From Rhizobium sp. SL86 (GTDB taxonomy: Bacteria; Pseudomonadota; Alphaproteobacteria; Rhizobiales; Rhizobiaceae): DNA of 64,000 nt. The stretch lies in contig NZ_JAPPRJ010000001.1 in the NCBI RefSeq assembly GCF_026672545.1, forward strand, positions 434,001 through 498,000. The letters run 5' to 3'. Under the pieces are notes generated by a model, which made no database searches, was not told the origin of the DNA, and worked only from the letters and a program-made list of their open reading frames with translations. Position numbers and translations under genes: made by a program. Shown here in pieces: positions 52,876-61,536 of the stretch; within the stretch, counting starts at the first letter, position 1; each line of letters starts with the position of its first letter.

Positions 52876-55778
52876 CGATGGCCCGTTCCCTTCTCGCGCT
52901 GGTCTGCGGCCGGTTGTCCGTGCTGCTTGCGCTCGTGATCCTGTCTTTCGCCACCGGTTCGGCGATGGCCTTCGAACCCGTGAAGATCTCGCGTGACGAT
53001 ACCGCGCTCGATCTCACGGCGACGACGGATGTCTATGTGAACCAGGGCGAAGCCTTCCAGGTCTCGACCGCGGCCGGTGCCGACGGCATTCGCCGGCGCA
53101 TCGAGGTTCGGGCCAGCACGCCCGGCCACCAGGGCGACTGGGCGGTCTTTGCGCTTGCCAACGTCTCCGAGGAACAGCTGGAGCGCGTGATCGTCGCGCC
53201 GCATTTCCGGCTGGTGGATTCCAAGGTGATCTGGCCGGATCTCGGTTCGCAGCGGATCAATGCCATCACGCCGTCGGAAGGGTTTGCGCTTGACCGCGTG
53301 CCGAGCCCGGATGCCGATGTCTTCCGCATCACGATCAACCCGGGCGCTGTCGTCACCTTCGTCGCCGAACTGACGACACCGGAACTGCCGCAGCTCTATC
53401 TCTGGCAGCCGGACGCCTACAAGGACACGGTCAACTCGTTTACGCTCTATCGTGGCATCGTGCTCGGCATTGCTGGCCTTTTGGCGGTGTTCCTCACCAT
53501 CCTGTTCGTGGTCAAGGGCACGTCCATGCTGCCGGCCGCCGCAGCACTTGCCTGGGCGGTGCTGGCCTATATCTGCGTCGACTTCGGTTTTCTCGAAAAA
53601 CTGATCAGCATCACCTCCAGCGACGAACGTGTGTGGCGCGCCTGCGCGGAAGTGGCGCTCGCCTCCTCGCTCAACATTTTCCTGTTTGCCTATCTCAACC
53701 TGAACCGCTGGCACGTCCACCTGGGTTACGCCACCTTTGCCTGGGTGATCGGGCTTGGGCTGCTGTTCGGGGTCGGCATCTACGACCCGTCGATCGCCTC
53801 CGGCATTGCGCGCATCTCGCTGGCGCTGACGGCGACCGCCGGCATCGTGCTGATCATCTATCTCGGTTTCAACCGTTATGACCGGGCGATCCTGCTCGTG
53901 CCCTCCTGGACGCTGATCCTCGTCTGGCTGTTCGGCGGCTGGCTGACGGTAACGGGCCAGCTCGACAATGACATCGTGCAGCCGGCGCTCGGCGGCGGTC
54001 TGGTACTGATCGTGCTGCTCATCGGCTTCACCGTGATGCAGCACGCCTTTGCCGGCGGCGCCTACCAGCAGGGGCTGTTTTCCGATCTGGAGCGCCAGTC
54101 GCTGGCGCTGATGGGCAGCGGCGATACGGTCTGGGACTGGGACGTGGCGCGCGACCGGCTGGTGACGACGCCAGACATCTCGCTGAGGCTCGGCCTGGCG
54201 CCGGGTTCCATGCACGGGCCGGTGCGCAACTGGCTGCCGCGCCTGCATCCGGACGACCGCGACCGTTTCAAGGCAACGCTCGACGTGCTTCTGGAACAAC
54301 GCAAGGGCCGGCTCAACCACGAATTCCGAATCCGCGCCGAAGACGGGCATTTCCACTGGCTGCAGATCAGGGCGCGCCCGGTGCTCGGCTCAAACGGCGA
54401 GATCATCCGCTGCGTCGGCACCATCATTGACGTCACGGAACCGAAAAATTCCGTCGAGCGGCTGCTATCGGATGCACTGCACGACAACCTGACCGGCCTT
54501 CCGAACCGCCAGCTGTTCCTCGACCGACTGCAGGGCGTACTGACCATTGCCGCAGCGTCCGACAGCGTGCGCCCGACCGTGATGGCGATCGATCTCGACC
54601 GCTACAAACAGGTCAACGACGTGCTGGGCATTGCCGCCGGCGACAACATTCTCATCGCGCTGACACGCCGCCTGCGTCGTCTTTTGAAACCGCAGGACAC
54701 GCTGGGTCGCATTTCCGGCGACCAGTTCGGCCTCATCCTCGCCTCCGAGAGGGACCCGGGCAAGGTGGCGGATTTTGCCGAAGCGGTGGCCCAGGCCATC
54801 CGGGTGCCGATCAACTTTGCCAATCGCGAGGTGATCCTTACCGCCTCGATCGGGCTGTGCTCCTGGGTGGACCAGCAGGAAAGCGCTTCCGGCATGCTGA
54901 GCGATGCGGAGCTTGCCATGTACCGGGCAAAACGCGGTGGCGGCAATCGTGTCGAACCGTTCCGTCCGGCCTTCCGCACCAATGGCGTGCCGGACCGCCT
55001 GCAGATCGAGACGGAACTGCGCCGCGCCATCGAACGCAAGGAACTGTCGCTCGCCTACCAGCCGATCATCCGGCTGAACGATGGCGAAATCGCCGGTTTC
55101 GAGGCGCTGATGCGCTGGGAACATCCCAAACGCGGCACCATTCCGCCAAGCGAATTCATTCCGATCGCCGAAGGTTGCGACCTGATCGAGCCGCTCGGCA
55201 TGTTCGCGCTGGAATGTGCGACGGGCGACCTGATGAGCTGGGAAAAACAGACCGGCGAAATCCCGATCTTCGTGTCCGTCAATCTGTCGAGCGCGCAATT
55301 GCTCAACGCCGATCTCTTCACCGAGATCCGCTCGCTGCTCGCCCGCACCCAGTGCGAACCGTCCCGGCTGAAGCTGGAACTGACGGAATCGATGATGGTG
55401 GAGAACCCGGAACAGGCACGGCTCATCCTGTCCAAGCTGCGCGATCTCGGCGTCAGCCTGGCGCTCGATGATTTCGGCACCGGTTATTCCTCGCTCGGCC
55501 ATCTGACGCAGCTGCCCTTCGACACGATCAAGCTGGACAAGAGCCTGGTGACCGATACCTCAGACCGTGGGGTGGTGCTTTTGCGCTCTGTGATCGCCAT
55601 GTCGCGCGCGATGGAGATGACGATCGTCGCGGAAGGCATCGAGACCGATGAAGACACCGCAGCGCTCGTCAAGATGGGCTGCCAGTTCGGCCAGAGTTAT
55701 CTTTTCGGCACGCCCATGCCCTCCGACGCCGTACAAAGATTGCTGAAGGAACGTTTTCCACTGACCAAACGGGCGTGA
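52872..55778 (+). CDS. Membrane GGDEF/EAL cyclic-di-GMP protein, diguanylate cyclase site degenerate
   Basis: The 968-residue protein has a signal peptide (residues 1-33), a periplasmic beta-rich domain, seven or more transmembrane segments (residues about 193-390), a PAS domain (about 410-525), a GGDEF domain (about 530-695) and an EAL domain (about 710-955). The GGDEF motif reads SGDQF (615-619) and the I-site is KPQD instead of RxxD, so cyclase activity is doubtful. The EAL domain is complete: FEALMRWEHP, VSVNLSSAQL, KLELTESMM and LDDFGTGYSSLGHL. It is most likely a c-di-GMP phosphodiesterase controlled by an envelope signal. It overlaps the acetyltransferase gene by four bases. Confidence 0.93.
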   Translation: MTMARSLLALVCGRLSVLLALVILSFATGSAMAFEPVKISRDDTALDLTATTDVYVNQGEAFQVSTAAGADGIRRRIEVRASTPGHQGDWAVFALANVSEEQLERVIVAPHFRLVDSKVIWPDLGSQRINAITPSEGFALDRVPSPDADVFRITINPGAVVTFVAELTTPELPQLYLWQPDAYKDTVNSFTLYRGIVLGIAGLLAVFLTILFVVKGTSMLPAAAALAWAVLAYICVDFGFLEKLISITSSDERVWRACAEVALASSLNIFLFAYLNLNRWHVHLGYATFAWVIGLGLLFGVGIYDPSIASGIARISLALTATAGIVLIIYLGFNRYDRAILLVPSWTLILVWLFGGWLTVTGQLDNDIVQPALGGGLVLIVLLIGFTVMQHAFAGGAYQQGLFSDLERQSLALMGSGDTVWDWDVARDRLVTTPDISLRLGLAPGSMHGPVRNWLPRLHPDDRDRFKATLDVLLEQRKGRLNHEFRIRAEDGHFHWLQIRARPVLGSNGEIIRCVGTIIDVTEPKNSVERLLSDALHDNLTGLPNRQLFLDRLQGVLTIAAASDSVRPTVMAIDLDRYKQVNDVLGIAAGDNILIALTRRLRRLLKPQDTLGRISGDQFGLILASERDPGKVADFAEAVAQAIRVPINFANREVILTASIGLCSWVDQQESASGMLSDAELAMYRAKRGGGNRVEPFRPAFRTNGVPDRLQIETELRRAIERKELSLAYQPIIRLNDGEIAGFEALMRWEHPKRGTIPPSEFIPIAEGCDLIEPLGMFALECATGDLMSWEKQTGEIPIFVSVNLSSAQLLNADLFTEIRSLLARTQCEPSRLKLELTESMMVENPEQARLILSKLRDLGVSLALDDFGTGYSSLGHLTQLPFDTIKLDKSLVTDTSDRGVVLLRSVIAMSRAMEMTIVAEGIETDEDTAALVKMGCQFGQSYLFGTPMPSDAVQRLLKERFPLTKRA

Positions 55779-55818
55779 GGTGATGTCCGGGGTCCGCTAA
55801 CCTGTCGGCAGCGGTCCA

Positions 55819-56880
55819 TCACACCTGTCCGTGCACGACGCCGTGGATGAATTGCAGCTTGGCAACCACCGCCGGCGTGAGGATGAAGGGATAGAGATCC
55901 GGCACGCCGAGCGACCGATGGATGCTGTTCAGCGCCACGCTGAAGGGAACCCAGGCATCGACGAGCTGCTCCGCATTGCGCGCCCTGTAGGGATCGAAAC
56001 GCAGCTCTGACGTCAGATCGTCATGGCCGCGCGGATCAACCACCATGCCGAAGGCACGGGCGGTTTCGAGCGTGTCGACGATGTGGATGTAGTGGGCGAA
56101 ACATTCGGCAAAATCCTCCCAGGGGTGGGAGGCGGCATAGGTGCTGATGAAATGTTCCTGCCAGTCGGTCGGCGGGCCTTCTTCGTAATTGCGCTTCAGT
56201 GCCTCGCCATAATCGGCGCGCTCATCGCCAAACGTGTTCCGGAAGGCGTCCAGCCGGTTTCCGTCGCGCACCAGCTTGTCCCAGATGTAGTGGCCGGTCT
56301 CGTGGCGGAAATGGCCGAGCATGGTGCGGTAGGGTTCGCTCATCGAAACGCGCACCTTTTCGCGGGTCACGTCGTCGGCTTCCGCGGCGCGGATGGCGAT
56401 GAGGCCATCCTCGTGGCCGGTCATGGCGGGCACGACGGTGCCATCCGGCTTTACCTCGTCCACGAGGAAATCGAAGACGAGACCGCCGTCCGGATCCTCG
56501 TTGCGGGTCGTGCGCGGCAGACCCCATTTCAGCAGGGAATAAAAAAGGTGGCGCTGCGCCTGGCTGATATGGCGCCACTGCGACAGCCCCTCGTCGGTGC
56601 TGGCATCCGGCACCAGCCGATTGTGGCGGCAGGCGACACAAAAGGTCTCGGTCCCTTCCGCCGGCACGGTCCAATTGCAGATGTCGTGATGTTCGTTGGC
56701 ACAGAGGCGCACCACATGATCGGGTGCCGCCATCAGGTGCCATCGCCCCGCCTCGCCTTCCGAAAGCGCATGGATCGCCAGCCGTTCCGGCACGAAGGCC
56801 AGCCGCTGGCCGCAGTTCACGCAGGTGCGGTTGTCGAAATGGATGGTCTGTCCGCAATGATCACATTCGTAAAGACGCAT
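55819..56880 (-). CDS. Zinc-ribbon metallopeptidase-like protein
   Basis: The 353-residue protein starts with a double zinc-ribbon (YECDHCGQTIHFDN, then CVNCGQRL) and has further cysteines (CANEHHDICNW, FCVACRH). Residues about 190-205 contain an HExxH site (HFRHETGHYIWDKLV), followed by the ligand-type segment HPWEDFAECFAHYIHIVDTL. It belongs to a predicted zinc-binding metallopeptidase family of unknown substrate. ATG 56880 is used because the only upstream alternative is a TTG two codons earlier. It lies downstream of CsbD. Confidence 0.85.
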   Translation of the reverse strand: MRLYECDHCGQTIHFDNRTCVNCGQRLAFVPERLAIHALSEGEAGRWHLMAAPDHVVRLCANEHHDICNWTVPAEGTETFCVACRHNRLVPDASTDEGLSQWRHISQAQRHLFYSLLKWGLPRTTRNEDPDGGLVFDFLVDEVKPDGTVVPAMTGHEDGLIAIRAAEADDVTREKVRVSMSEPYRTMLGHFRHETGHYIWDKLVRDGNRLDAFRNTFGDERADYGEALKRNYEEGPPTDWQEHFISTYAASHPWEDFAECFAHYIHIVDTLETARAFGMVVDPRGHDDLTSELRFDPYRARNAEQLVDAWVPFSVALNSIHRSLGVPDLYPFILTPAVVAKLQFIHGVVHGQV

Positions 56881-56913
56881 GGGCAATGTCCGAAAAGGGG
56901 GGTCAGGACAGAG

Positions 56914-56944
56914 AAAACCTGCCCCACCGAAACGGCGGGACAGG
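56914..56944 (-). terminator. Terminator after the CsbD-like gene
   Basis: On the minus strand CCTGTCCCGCCG (56944-56933) pairs with CGGTGGGGCAGG (56929-56918) with two mismatches or wobbles, and TTTTC follows. It lies 31 bases after the CsbD stop. Confidence 0.65.
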
Positions 56945-56975
56945 CTCTCGAGGGAACTTCATCAGACGTCTGAGA

Positions 56976-57167
56976 TCAGGCGCGGTCGACGACCTGCTTG
57001 GCACCGTCCTTGGCTTCGCCCTTGGCATGCTGCATCTTGCCCTTGGCTTCCTGGGAATGCCCGTCGGTTTCCATGGAGCGGTTGTCGGTGGCATCACCCA
57101 CAGCCTGCTTGGCCTTGCCTGCCATCTCGTTGGCCTTGCCGGTCATCTTGTCGCTCATGCTACCCAT
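56976..57167 (-). CDS. CsbD-family stress protein
   Basis: The 63-residue protein is a typical CsbD-like protein: DKMTGKANEMAGKAKQAVGD then SQEAKGKMQHAKGEAKDGAK. It is highly charged, helical, rich in Lys, Ala and Gly, and without cysteine. CsbD proteins are induced by general stress; their molecular role is unknown. GGGAGA lies before the ATG at 57167; ATG 57158 is a near alternative. Confidence 0.9.
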   Translation of the reverse strand: MGSMSDKMTGKANEMAGKAKQAVGDATDNRSMETDGHSQEAKGKMQHAKGEAKDGAKQVVDRA

Positions 57168-57247
57168 GGTGTTTCTCCCTTGGTTGGCGCTGCTTCGTGC
57201 GGCGTCTTCGAAAGGGAAACGCGGGAACCGCCGTGCGGTTCCACCCA

Positions 57248-57868
57248 TCAGGCATGTCCGGCTTCGGTCGAAAGCATTTCCGGCCGCACGCCGAGAAGGG
57301 CGAGCGCGCGCTCGTATTTTCCATCGAGCGCGCGGTCAAAGATCAGCTCCTCGGAGGCGGGGCAGTTCAGCCAGCCATTGGCGCCGATCTCGCTTTCCAG
57401 CTGGCCCGGCCCCCAGCCGGCATAACCGAGCAGCATGGTTGCACGGCGCGGGCCACGGCCATCGCAGATCGCGCGCACGATATCGAGCGTGGCCGTCAGC
57501 GAAATGTCGTCGCTGACGGGAATGCTGCTTTCACTGGCATAATCATCCGAATGCAGCACGAAACCGCGGCCGGTTTCCACCGGTCCGCCGTTGAGGATCG
57601 GAAAATCACGCGTGGCGCCGGGCAACATGATGGCCTCCGGCTGGTCCACCAGCTTCAGATGCAGCAGGATTTCGGTAAACGAGATGGACTGGGAGCGGTT
57701 GATGACGAAGCCCATGGCACCGGCCGGCGAATGGGCGCAGATATAGACCACCGAGCGGGCGAAATTGCCGTCCTGCATGCCGGGCATGGCGATCAGGAAC
57801 TGGCCGTCCAGAAAACCGCGCTCACGCGTGTTCAGGTCGCGCTTATCCGTGAGTGTCGAAAAAGACAT
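57248..57868 (-). CDS. YqgE/AlgH (DUF179) family protein
   Basis: The 206-residue protein matches the YqgE/AlgH family: [59 protein letters not shown], and [20 protein letters not shown]. The family is widespread and soluble; its role is unsettled, although AlgH affects alginate regulation. The start is ATG 57868 ([12 protein letters not shown]); the frame continues upstream without family similarity. It precedes the csbD-like gene on the same strand. Confidence 0.93.
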   Translation of the reverse strand: MSFSTLTDKRDLNTRERGFLDGQFLIAMPGMQDGNFARSVVYICAHSPAGAMGFVINRSQSISFTEILLHLKLVDQPEAIMLPGATRDFPILNGGPVETGRGFVLHSDDYASESSIPVSDDISLTATLDIVRAICDGRGPRRATMLLGYAGWGPGQLESEIGANGWLNCPASEELIFDRALDGKYERALALLGVRPEMLSTEAGHA

Positions 57869-58030
57869 CGTGCCTCCTGTTCCGGTAGGCCCGGCCCTCG
57901 GGCGGGCGGCTTTCATGGAAAGCCTTCTTCAACGAAGATGGGGCAGTGTCTCGTATCAATCAACCGAAAATGATCTGTTCACAGTGCTTGTGACTGGTCG
58001 CTGTTAAAAGGATGAACTAAAAAACCGCCC

Positions 58031-58873
58031 ATGTTCAATTCTGCTCCATCCCATCGGTTTGTCCGAAGCCTGTTCGCCGGGCTTGCCGCCCCAGTGCTCC
58101 TGTTTGCCGGGACGGTCGAGGCCGCCATGACCCGCTGGGCGGAGAACGAGGGCGGGCGCATGCGAATCATCGCGCTTGCGCCGGAAAAGGACGGGACCGT
58201 GCAGGGCGCCCTGCAGATCGAGCCCAAAGCCGGCTGGATCACCTATTGGAAAGAGCCGGGCGAGGCGGGCATTCCGCCACAGATCACGCTGTCGCCGGGC
58301 GATGGCATCACGCTGGAGAATATTTCCTTTCCGGTGCCAAAACCGTTCGAGACCGGCAATGTGCGCGATCTGGGTTATGATCATCCGGTCACCCTGCCCT
58401 TCACGCTGACGGTTGCCGATCCCAACCGACCGCTCAAACTCAATGCCTCGGCCTTCATCGGGCTCTGCCGCAATATCTGCATTCCCTTCCAGGCGGAATT
58501 CGAGCTGGATCTGTCAAAGGCCAAGGGGCTGCCGCTCGAGGAAAACCTCATCCTGGACAAGGCCGCGCGCAGCCTTCCCGAACGCCCCTCCAAGGATTTC
58601 GACGTCACGCGTCACGGGCTGACCGACGACCGGCAGACGCTGAACCTTGCCATCAGGCTGCCGCAGGCCTCACAGGCGCCGAAGATCTACGTGGCGGGTC
58701 CGGACGGGCATGTGCTGTTTGACCAGGAAAACGGGCGTCTGGATGACGGGCTCTACCAGGTGGACATGCCGGTCGGCAGGCTGCCGAAGGGCTATGACCC
58801 GAAGGGCAAGAGCTGGGACATTCTGGTGGTGACCGGCAGCCGCGCGATGGAAACCTCGCTTGCCTTCGATTAA
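58031..58873 (+). CDS. DsbD N-terminal-domain-like periplasmic protein
   Basis: The 280-residue protein has a signal peptide (SLFAGLAAPVLLFAGTVEAA) and then the DsbD-alpha/ScsB-type domain. GWITYWKEPGEAGIPPQI and LGYDHPVTLPFTLTVADPNR are visible, and the redox pair is in FIGLCRNICIPFQAEFELDL. It lacks the membrane and C-terminal thioredoxin domains of full DsbD. It may receive electrons from another membrane reductase. A peroxiredoxin gene lies 58 bases downstream and suggests a redox role. Confidence 0.82.
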   Translation: MFNSAPSHRFVRSLFAGLAAPVLLFAGTVEAAMTRWAENEGGRMRIIALAPEKDGTVQGALQIEPKAGWITYWKEPGEAGIPPQITLSPGDGITLENISFPVPKPFETGNVRDLGYDHPVTLPFTLTVADPNRPLKLNASAFIGLCRNICIPFQAEFELDLSKAKGLPLEENLILDKAARSLPERPSKDFDVTRHGLTDDRQTLNLAIRLPQASQAPKIYVAGPDGHVLFDQENGRLDDGLYQVDMPVGRLPKGYDPKGKSWDILVVTGSRAMETSLAFD

Positions 58874-58931
58874 GGCCTCTTTATAGTCGCGACGGAATCT
58901 CAACCCCACCCGTTGCACCATGGAGACCATC

Positions 58932-59417
58932 ATGACGATTGCCGTCGGAGATACCCTGCCCGCCGCCACCTTTAAGGAAAAGACCGTTGATGGCCCGGTG
59001 GAAGTGACGACCGAAGCCCTGTTCAAGGGCAAGAAGGTGGTGCTGTTTGCCGTGCCGGGCGCCTTTACCCCCACCTGCACGATGAACCACCTGCCGGGTT
59101 ACCTGGAAAATCGCGACGCCATTCTGGAGCGCGGCGTGGACGACATTGCCGTCGTTGCCGTCAACGATATGTTCGTGATGGGTGCCTGGGCCGAAAAGAG
59201 CGGCGGCATGGGCAAGATCCACTTTCTCTCGGACTGGGATGCCTCGTTCACCAAAGCGCTCGGCCTCGAGATCGACATTTCCGCCGCCGGCCTCGGCGTG
59301 CGCTCCAAGCGTTATTCCATGCTGGTGGAAGACGGCGTGGTGACGTCGCTGAACCTTGAGGAAAATCCGGGCCAGGCCACCGTTTCGGGTGCCGCCGCCA
59401 TGCTGGAACAGCTCTGA
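58932..59417 (+). CDS. Peroxiredoxin (Prx5 type)
   Basis: The 161-residue protein has the peroxidatic cysteine Cys49 in AVPGAFTPTCTMNHLPGYLE, the Prx5 signature. The conserved segments AVVAVNDMFVMGAWAEKSGG and LGVRSKRYSMLVEDGVV are present. It reduces peroxides with thiols such as glutathione or thioredoxin. The start is ATG 58932 with GGAGA five bases before it; ATG 58920 is in frame upstream. A strong terminator follows. Confidence 0.94.
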   Translation: MTIAVGDTLPAATFKEKTVDGPVEVTTEALFKGKKVVLFAVPGAFTPTCTMNHLPGYLENRDAILERGVDDIAVVAVNDMFVMGAWAEKSGGMGKIHFLSDWDASFTKALGLEIDISAAGLGVRSKRYSMLVEDGVVTSLNLEENPGQATVSGAAAMLEQL

Positions 59418-59440
59418 CTGCTGCCCCACGGTCTTTGATG

Positions 59441-59470
59441 AAAAAGCGGTCCCAACGGGCCGCTTTTTTT
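59441..59470 (+). terminator. Strong intrinsic terminator after the peroxiredoxin gene
   Basis: AAAAAGCGG (59441-59449) and CCGCTTTTT (59460-59468) form the stem, with CCC/GGG pairs extending it inward past a single bulged base. A run of seven T residues closes it. It lies 23 bases after the stop. Confidence 0.92.
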
Positions 59471-59581
59471 GTTGTTTGAGACGCACAGGTCAAATCCGAC
59501 GTCGGAATGAGACGCGTAGGTTAACCGCCTTGTTGCGGTCCATGTATTTTGCCCTCCGGGACAGGTTTTCGAGGGACGAAC

Positions 59582-60817
59582 ATGACGGGATTTTCTTCAC
59601 GTATTCTTTTCTTTACGGTGAGCCTGCTTGGTTTTGCATGCCATAGCCAAGCACAGACAATCGACGCACGCATCCTCGCCTGCGACCGCTTTGCAACGCG
59701 GGCGGACCATCAGATAACGGGGGGCATTCGGGGCGTCTATCTCAGCGATCTGGATGCGCCGGCTGCCAAGGCTGCCTGCGAGCCGGCCTATGCCGCCTTT
59801 CCCAAGATCGCGCGGCTGGCCTACCAGCTGGGCCGGGCGGAGCACAAGCTGGGCAATGCCGACCGGGCGAAAGCGCTGTACCAGGAAGCCTCCGAGAAGG
59901 GTTACCTGCTTGCCAACGTGACCTTGGCAGCTCTTTATCTCGATAACGCCTCGAACGAACGCGACCCCCGCCAGGTGCTCGACCTGCTGCAGAAGGCGGC
60001 CGATGCGAAGATCGGCAGCGCATTGAGGGCACTTGCCATCATGCACCACACCGGAAATCGGGTGGAAAAGAACGAGGCACTGGCGCTGCAATATTACGAC
60101 AAAGCCATTGCCGAGGGCGATGCGGTGGCACGTTTTGGCAAGGCAAGCCTGCTTCTGGACCGCTACGTAGCGGGTGATGATCCGAAGCCCATCGTTTCGG
60201 CCTATTTGGATGCCGCGCGTCACAACAATCCGGAGGCGCATACGGTTCTCGGTCGCCTTTACCGCGATGGAGGCCTTGGTCTGCCGCTTGACCCCTATGC
60301 GGCGATCGGCAATTTCGAGCGTGCTGCGGGCTTGGGTGATCCGGCCGGCGCCCTTGATCTGGCGCGCATGATGGCCGCCATCTGGCGCGACGATCTCGGC
60401 AAGCTGCAAAGAGCTGTCGACCTTCTGCGAGAGGTTGCAGGTCGCAACGATCCTGTTCTCTCGGCCGATGCGATGGCGGTGCTCGGTGAAATCGGTCTGT
60501 CGATTTCCATAGCGGTCGGCACGCCGGAAGCGCTTATCGAACGCGCCATGATGATCAATTCCGGCAGCGCCGATGTGCAGGCCGCTTATGCTCTGCTGTT
60601 GAAGACCCGTGGCGACATGAAGGGAGCGGATGCGGCCCTTGACAAGGCGATCGCCATGTTGCCGCGCTGGGCGCCCAATTATGCCAAACGCGCGGTGCTG
60701 CAGGAGGCAATGGGCAACAAGGATCTGGCCCGGGAACTGCAGGCGAAAGCCGAGGCGGCACCGGAAGGCCGCTACTTCCTGCTCGCACCCGTACCGGAGG
60801 CAGAGATGGCGGAATAA
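59582..60817 (+). CDS. Sel1-repeat (TPR-like) periplasmic protein
   Basis: The 411-residue protein has a signal peptide (ILFFTVSLLGFACHSQA) and is built of Sel1-like repeats, for example LGNADRAKALYQEASEKGYL, KIGSALRALAIMHHTGNRVE and NNPEAHTVLGRLYRDGGLGL. Such solenoids bind other proteins, and in rhizobia they occur in regulators of exopolysaccharide synthesis. The partner is unknown. The start ATG 59582 has GAGGGACG before it. The gene stands alone between a terminator and the MazG-like gene. Confidence 0.85.
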   Translation: MTGFSSRILFFTVSLLGFACHSQAQTIDARILACDRFATRADHQITGGIRGVYLSDLDAPAAKAACEPAYAAFPKIARLAYQLGRAEHKLGNADRAKALYQEASEKGYLLANVTLAALYLDNASNERDPRQVLDLLQKAADAKIGSALRALAIMHHTGNRVEKNEALALQYYDKAIAEGDAVARFGKASLLLDRYVAGDDPKPIVSAYLDAARHNNPEAHTVLGRLYRDGGLGLPLDPYAAIGNFERAAGLGDPAGALDLARMMAAIWRDDLGKLQRAVDLLREVAGRNDPVLSADAMAVLGEIGLSISIAVGTPEALIERAMMINSGSADVQAAYALLLKTRGDMKGADAALDKAIAMLPRWAPNYAKRAVLQEAMGNKDLARELQAKAEAAPEGRYFLLAPVPEAEMAE

Positions 60818-60977
60818 GGCCAAAGGGCTTCGGTCCCGCGGCGCCCTGCACGGGGCCGCGGGCCCGCCGGGTTCGGCTGCCGACTGCAGTGAATTCGTCA
60901 CGGTGTGAAAGAGACAAACTAGATGTCGCATCTGCCGGCTAGGCTCGTTTGACGACGATTCGACCATCGGAGGCGTG

Positions 60978-61325
60978 ATGAGTGAGACATTCAAGGCTTT
61001 GAGCGCGCGCATCGGACAGGTGGGCGAGCTTTATGCGCGCGTCCATGGCATTCCCCGCAGCCCCGACTGGTATCTCCTGAAACTGACGGAAGAACTGGGC
61101 GAGCTGACGGCGGAACATCTGTTGATGCAGGGCCGTGCCCGGCCGGCTGCGGAGGGAAGCGGCACGCGCGAGGCGCTGGAAAACGAAGCGGCCGACCTCT
61201 TTGGACAGTTCGTGCTCTATCTGCGCGCCAACGAGATCGACATCGAGGCGGCCATCGAGCGGAAATGGCTGCGGCATCTCGACCATTACCTGGCCTTGGC
61301 TCAGGCTGCCGACCGCGCGGAGTGA
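60978..61325 (+). CDS. MazG-like nucleotide pyrophosphohydrolase
   Basis: The 115-residue protein has the all-alpha NTP-pyrophosphatase pattern: the first acidic helix LLKLTEELGELTAEHLLMQG (EExxE) and the second with ENEAADLFGQFVLYL (ExxD). It should hydrolyse a nucleoside triphosphate or a related compound, removing damaged nucleotides or controlling pools. GGAGG is four bases before the ATG; a GTG one codon earlier is also possible. Confidence 0.85.
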   Translation: MSETFKALSARIGQVGELYARVHGIPRSPDWYLLKLTEELGELTAEHLLMQGRARPAAEGSGTREALENEAADLFGQFVLYLRANEIDIEAAIERKWLRHLDHYLALAQAADRAE

Positions 61326-61370
61326 CGCTGACGGGGAGACCTTCAGCCTTGCCTTCTTGTCGCCGCATTC

Positions 61371-61389
61371 GTTATAACATAACTGTTAT
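61371..61389. promoter_or_regulatory. Zur-type operator in front of the zinc transporter
   Basis: GTTATAACATAAC (61371-61383) is a perfect inverted repeat of the form GTTAT-N3-ATAAC, the core of known alphaproteobacterial Zur boxes. ATAAC-T-GTTAT overlaps it to the right, giving two nested palindromes. The site lies 30-45 bases before the first small gene and fits repression of the transporter by zinc-loaded Zur. Sequence-based inference; related Fur-family sites differ in detail. Confidence 0.7.
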
Positions 61390-61413
61390 ACAGTTACATC
61401 ACGAAGGCGCCGT

Positions 61414-61536
61414 ATGCTCCGTATCCCCTCTTCCTTCAGCCTGCTGCAACAGGCAGCCCTTGTGCGCGTTGCCGCCGCATCCGTCCTGATTGCCGGCCTG
61501 TGGCTCGCCATCGCCTGGGCAGTCGACCTGCCATGA
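61414..61536 (+). CDS. Small single-span membrane peptide leading the zinc transporter operon
   Basis: The 40-residue frame starts at ATG 61414 with GAAGG upstream and ends by overlapping the next start (ATGA, 61533-61536). It has one transmembrane segment (AAASVLIAGLWLAIAW) and no cysteine or histidine. The position directly behind the Zur-type box and the start-stop overlap argue for real translation. It could be a small regulatory subunit or a leader that couples translation to the ATPase gene. No family is recognised. Confidence 0.6.
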   Translation: MLRIPSSFSLLQQAALVRVAAASVLIAGLWLAIAWAVDLP

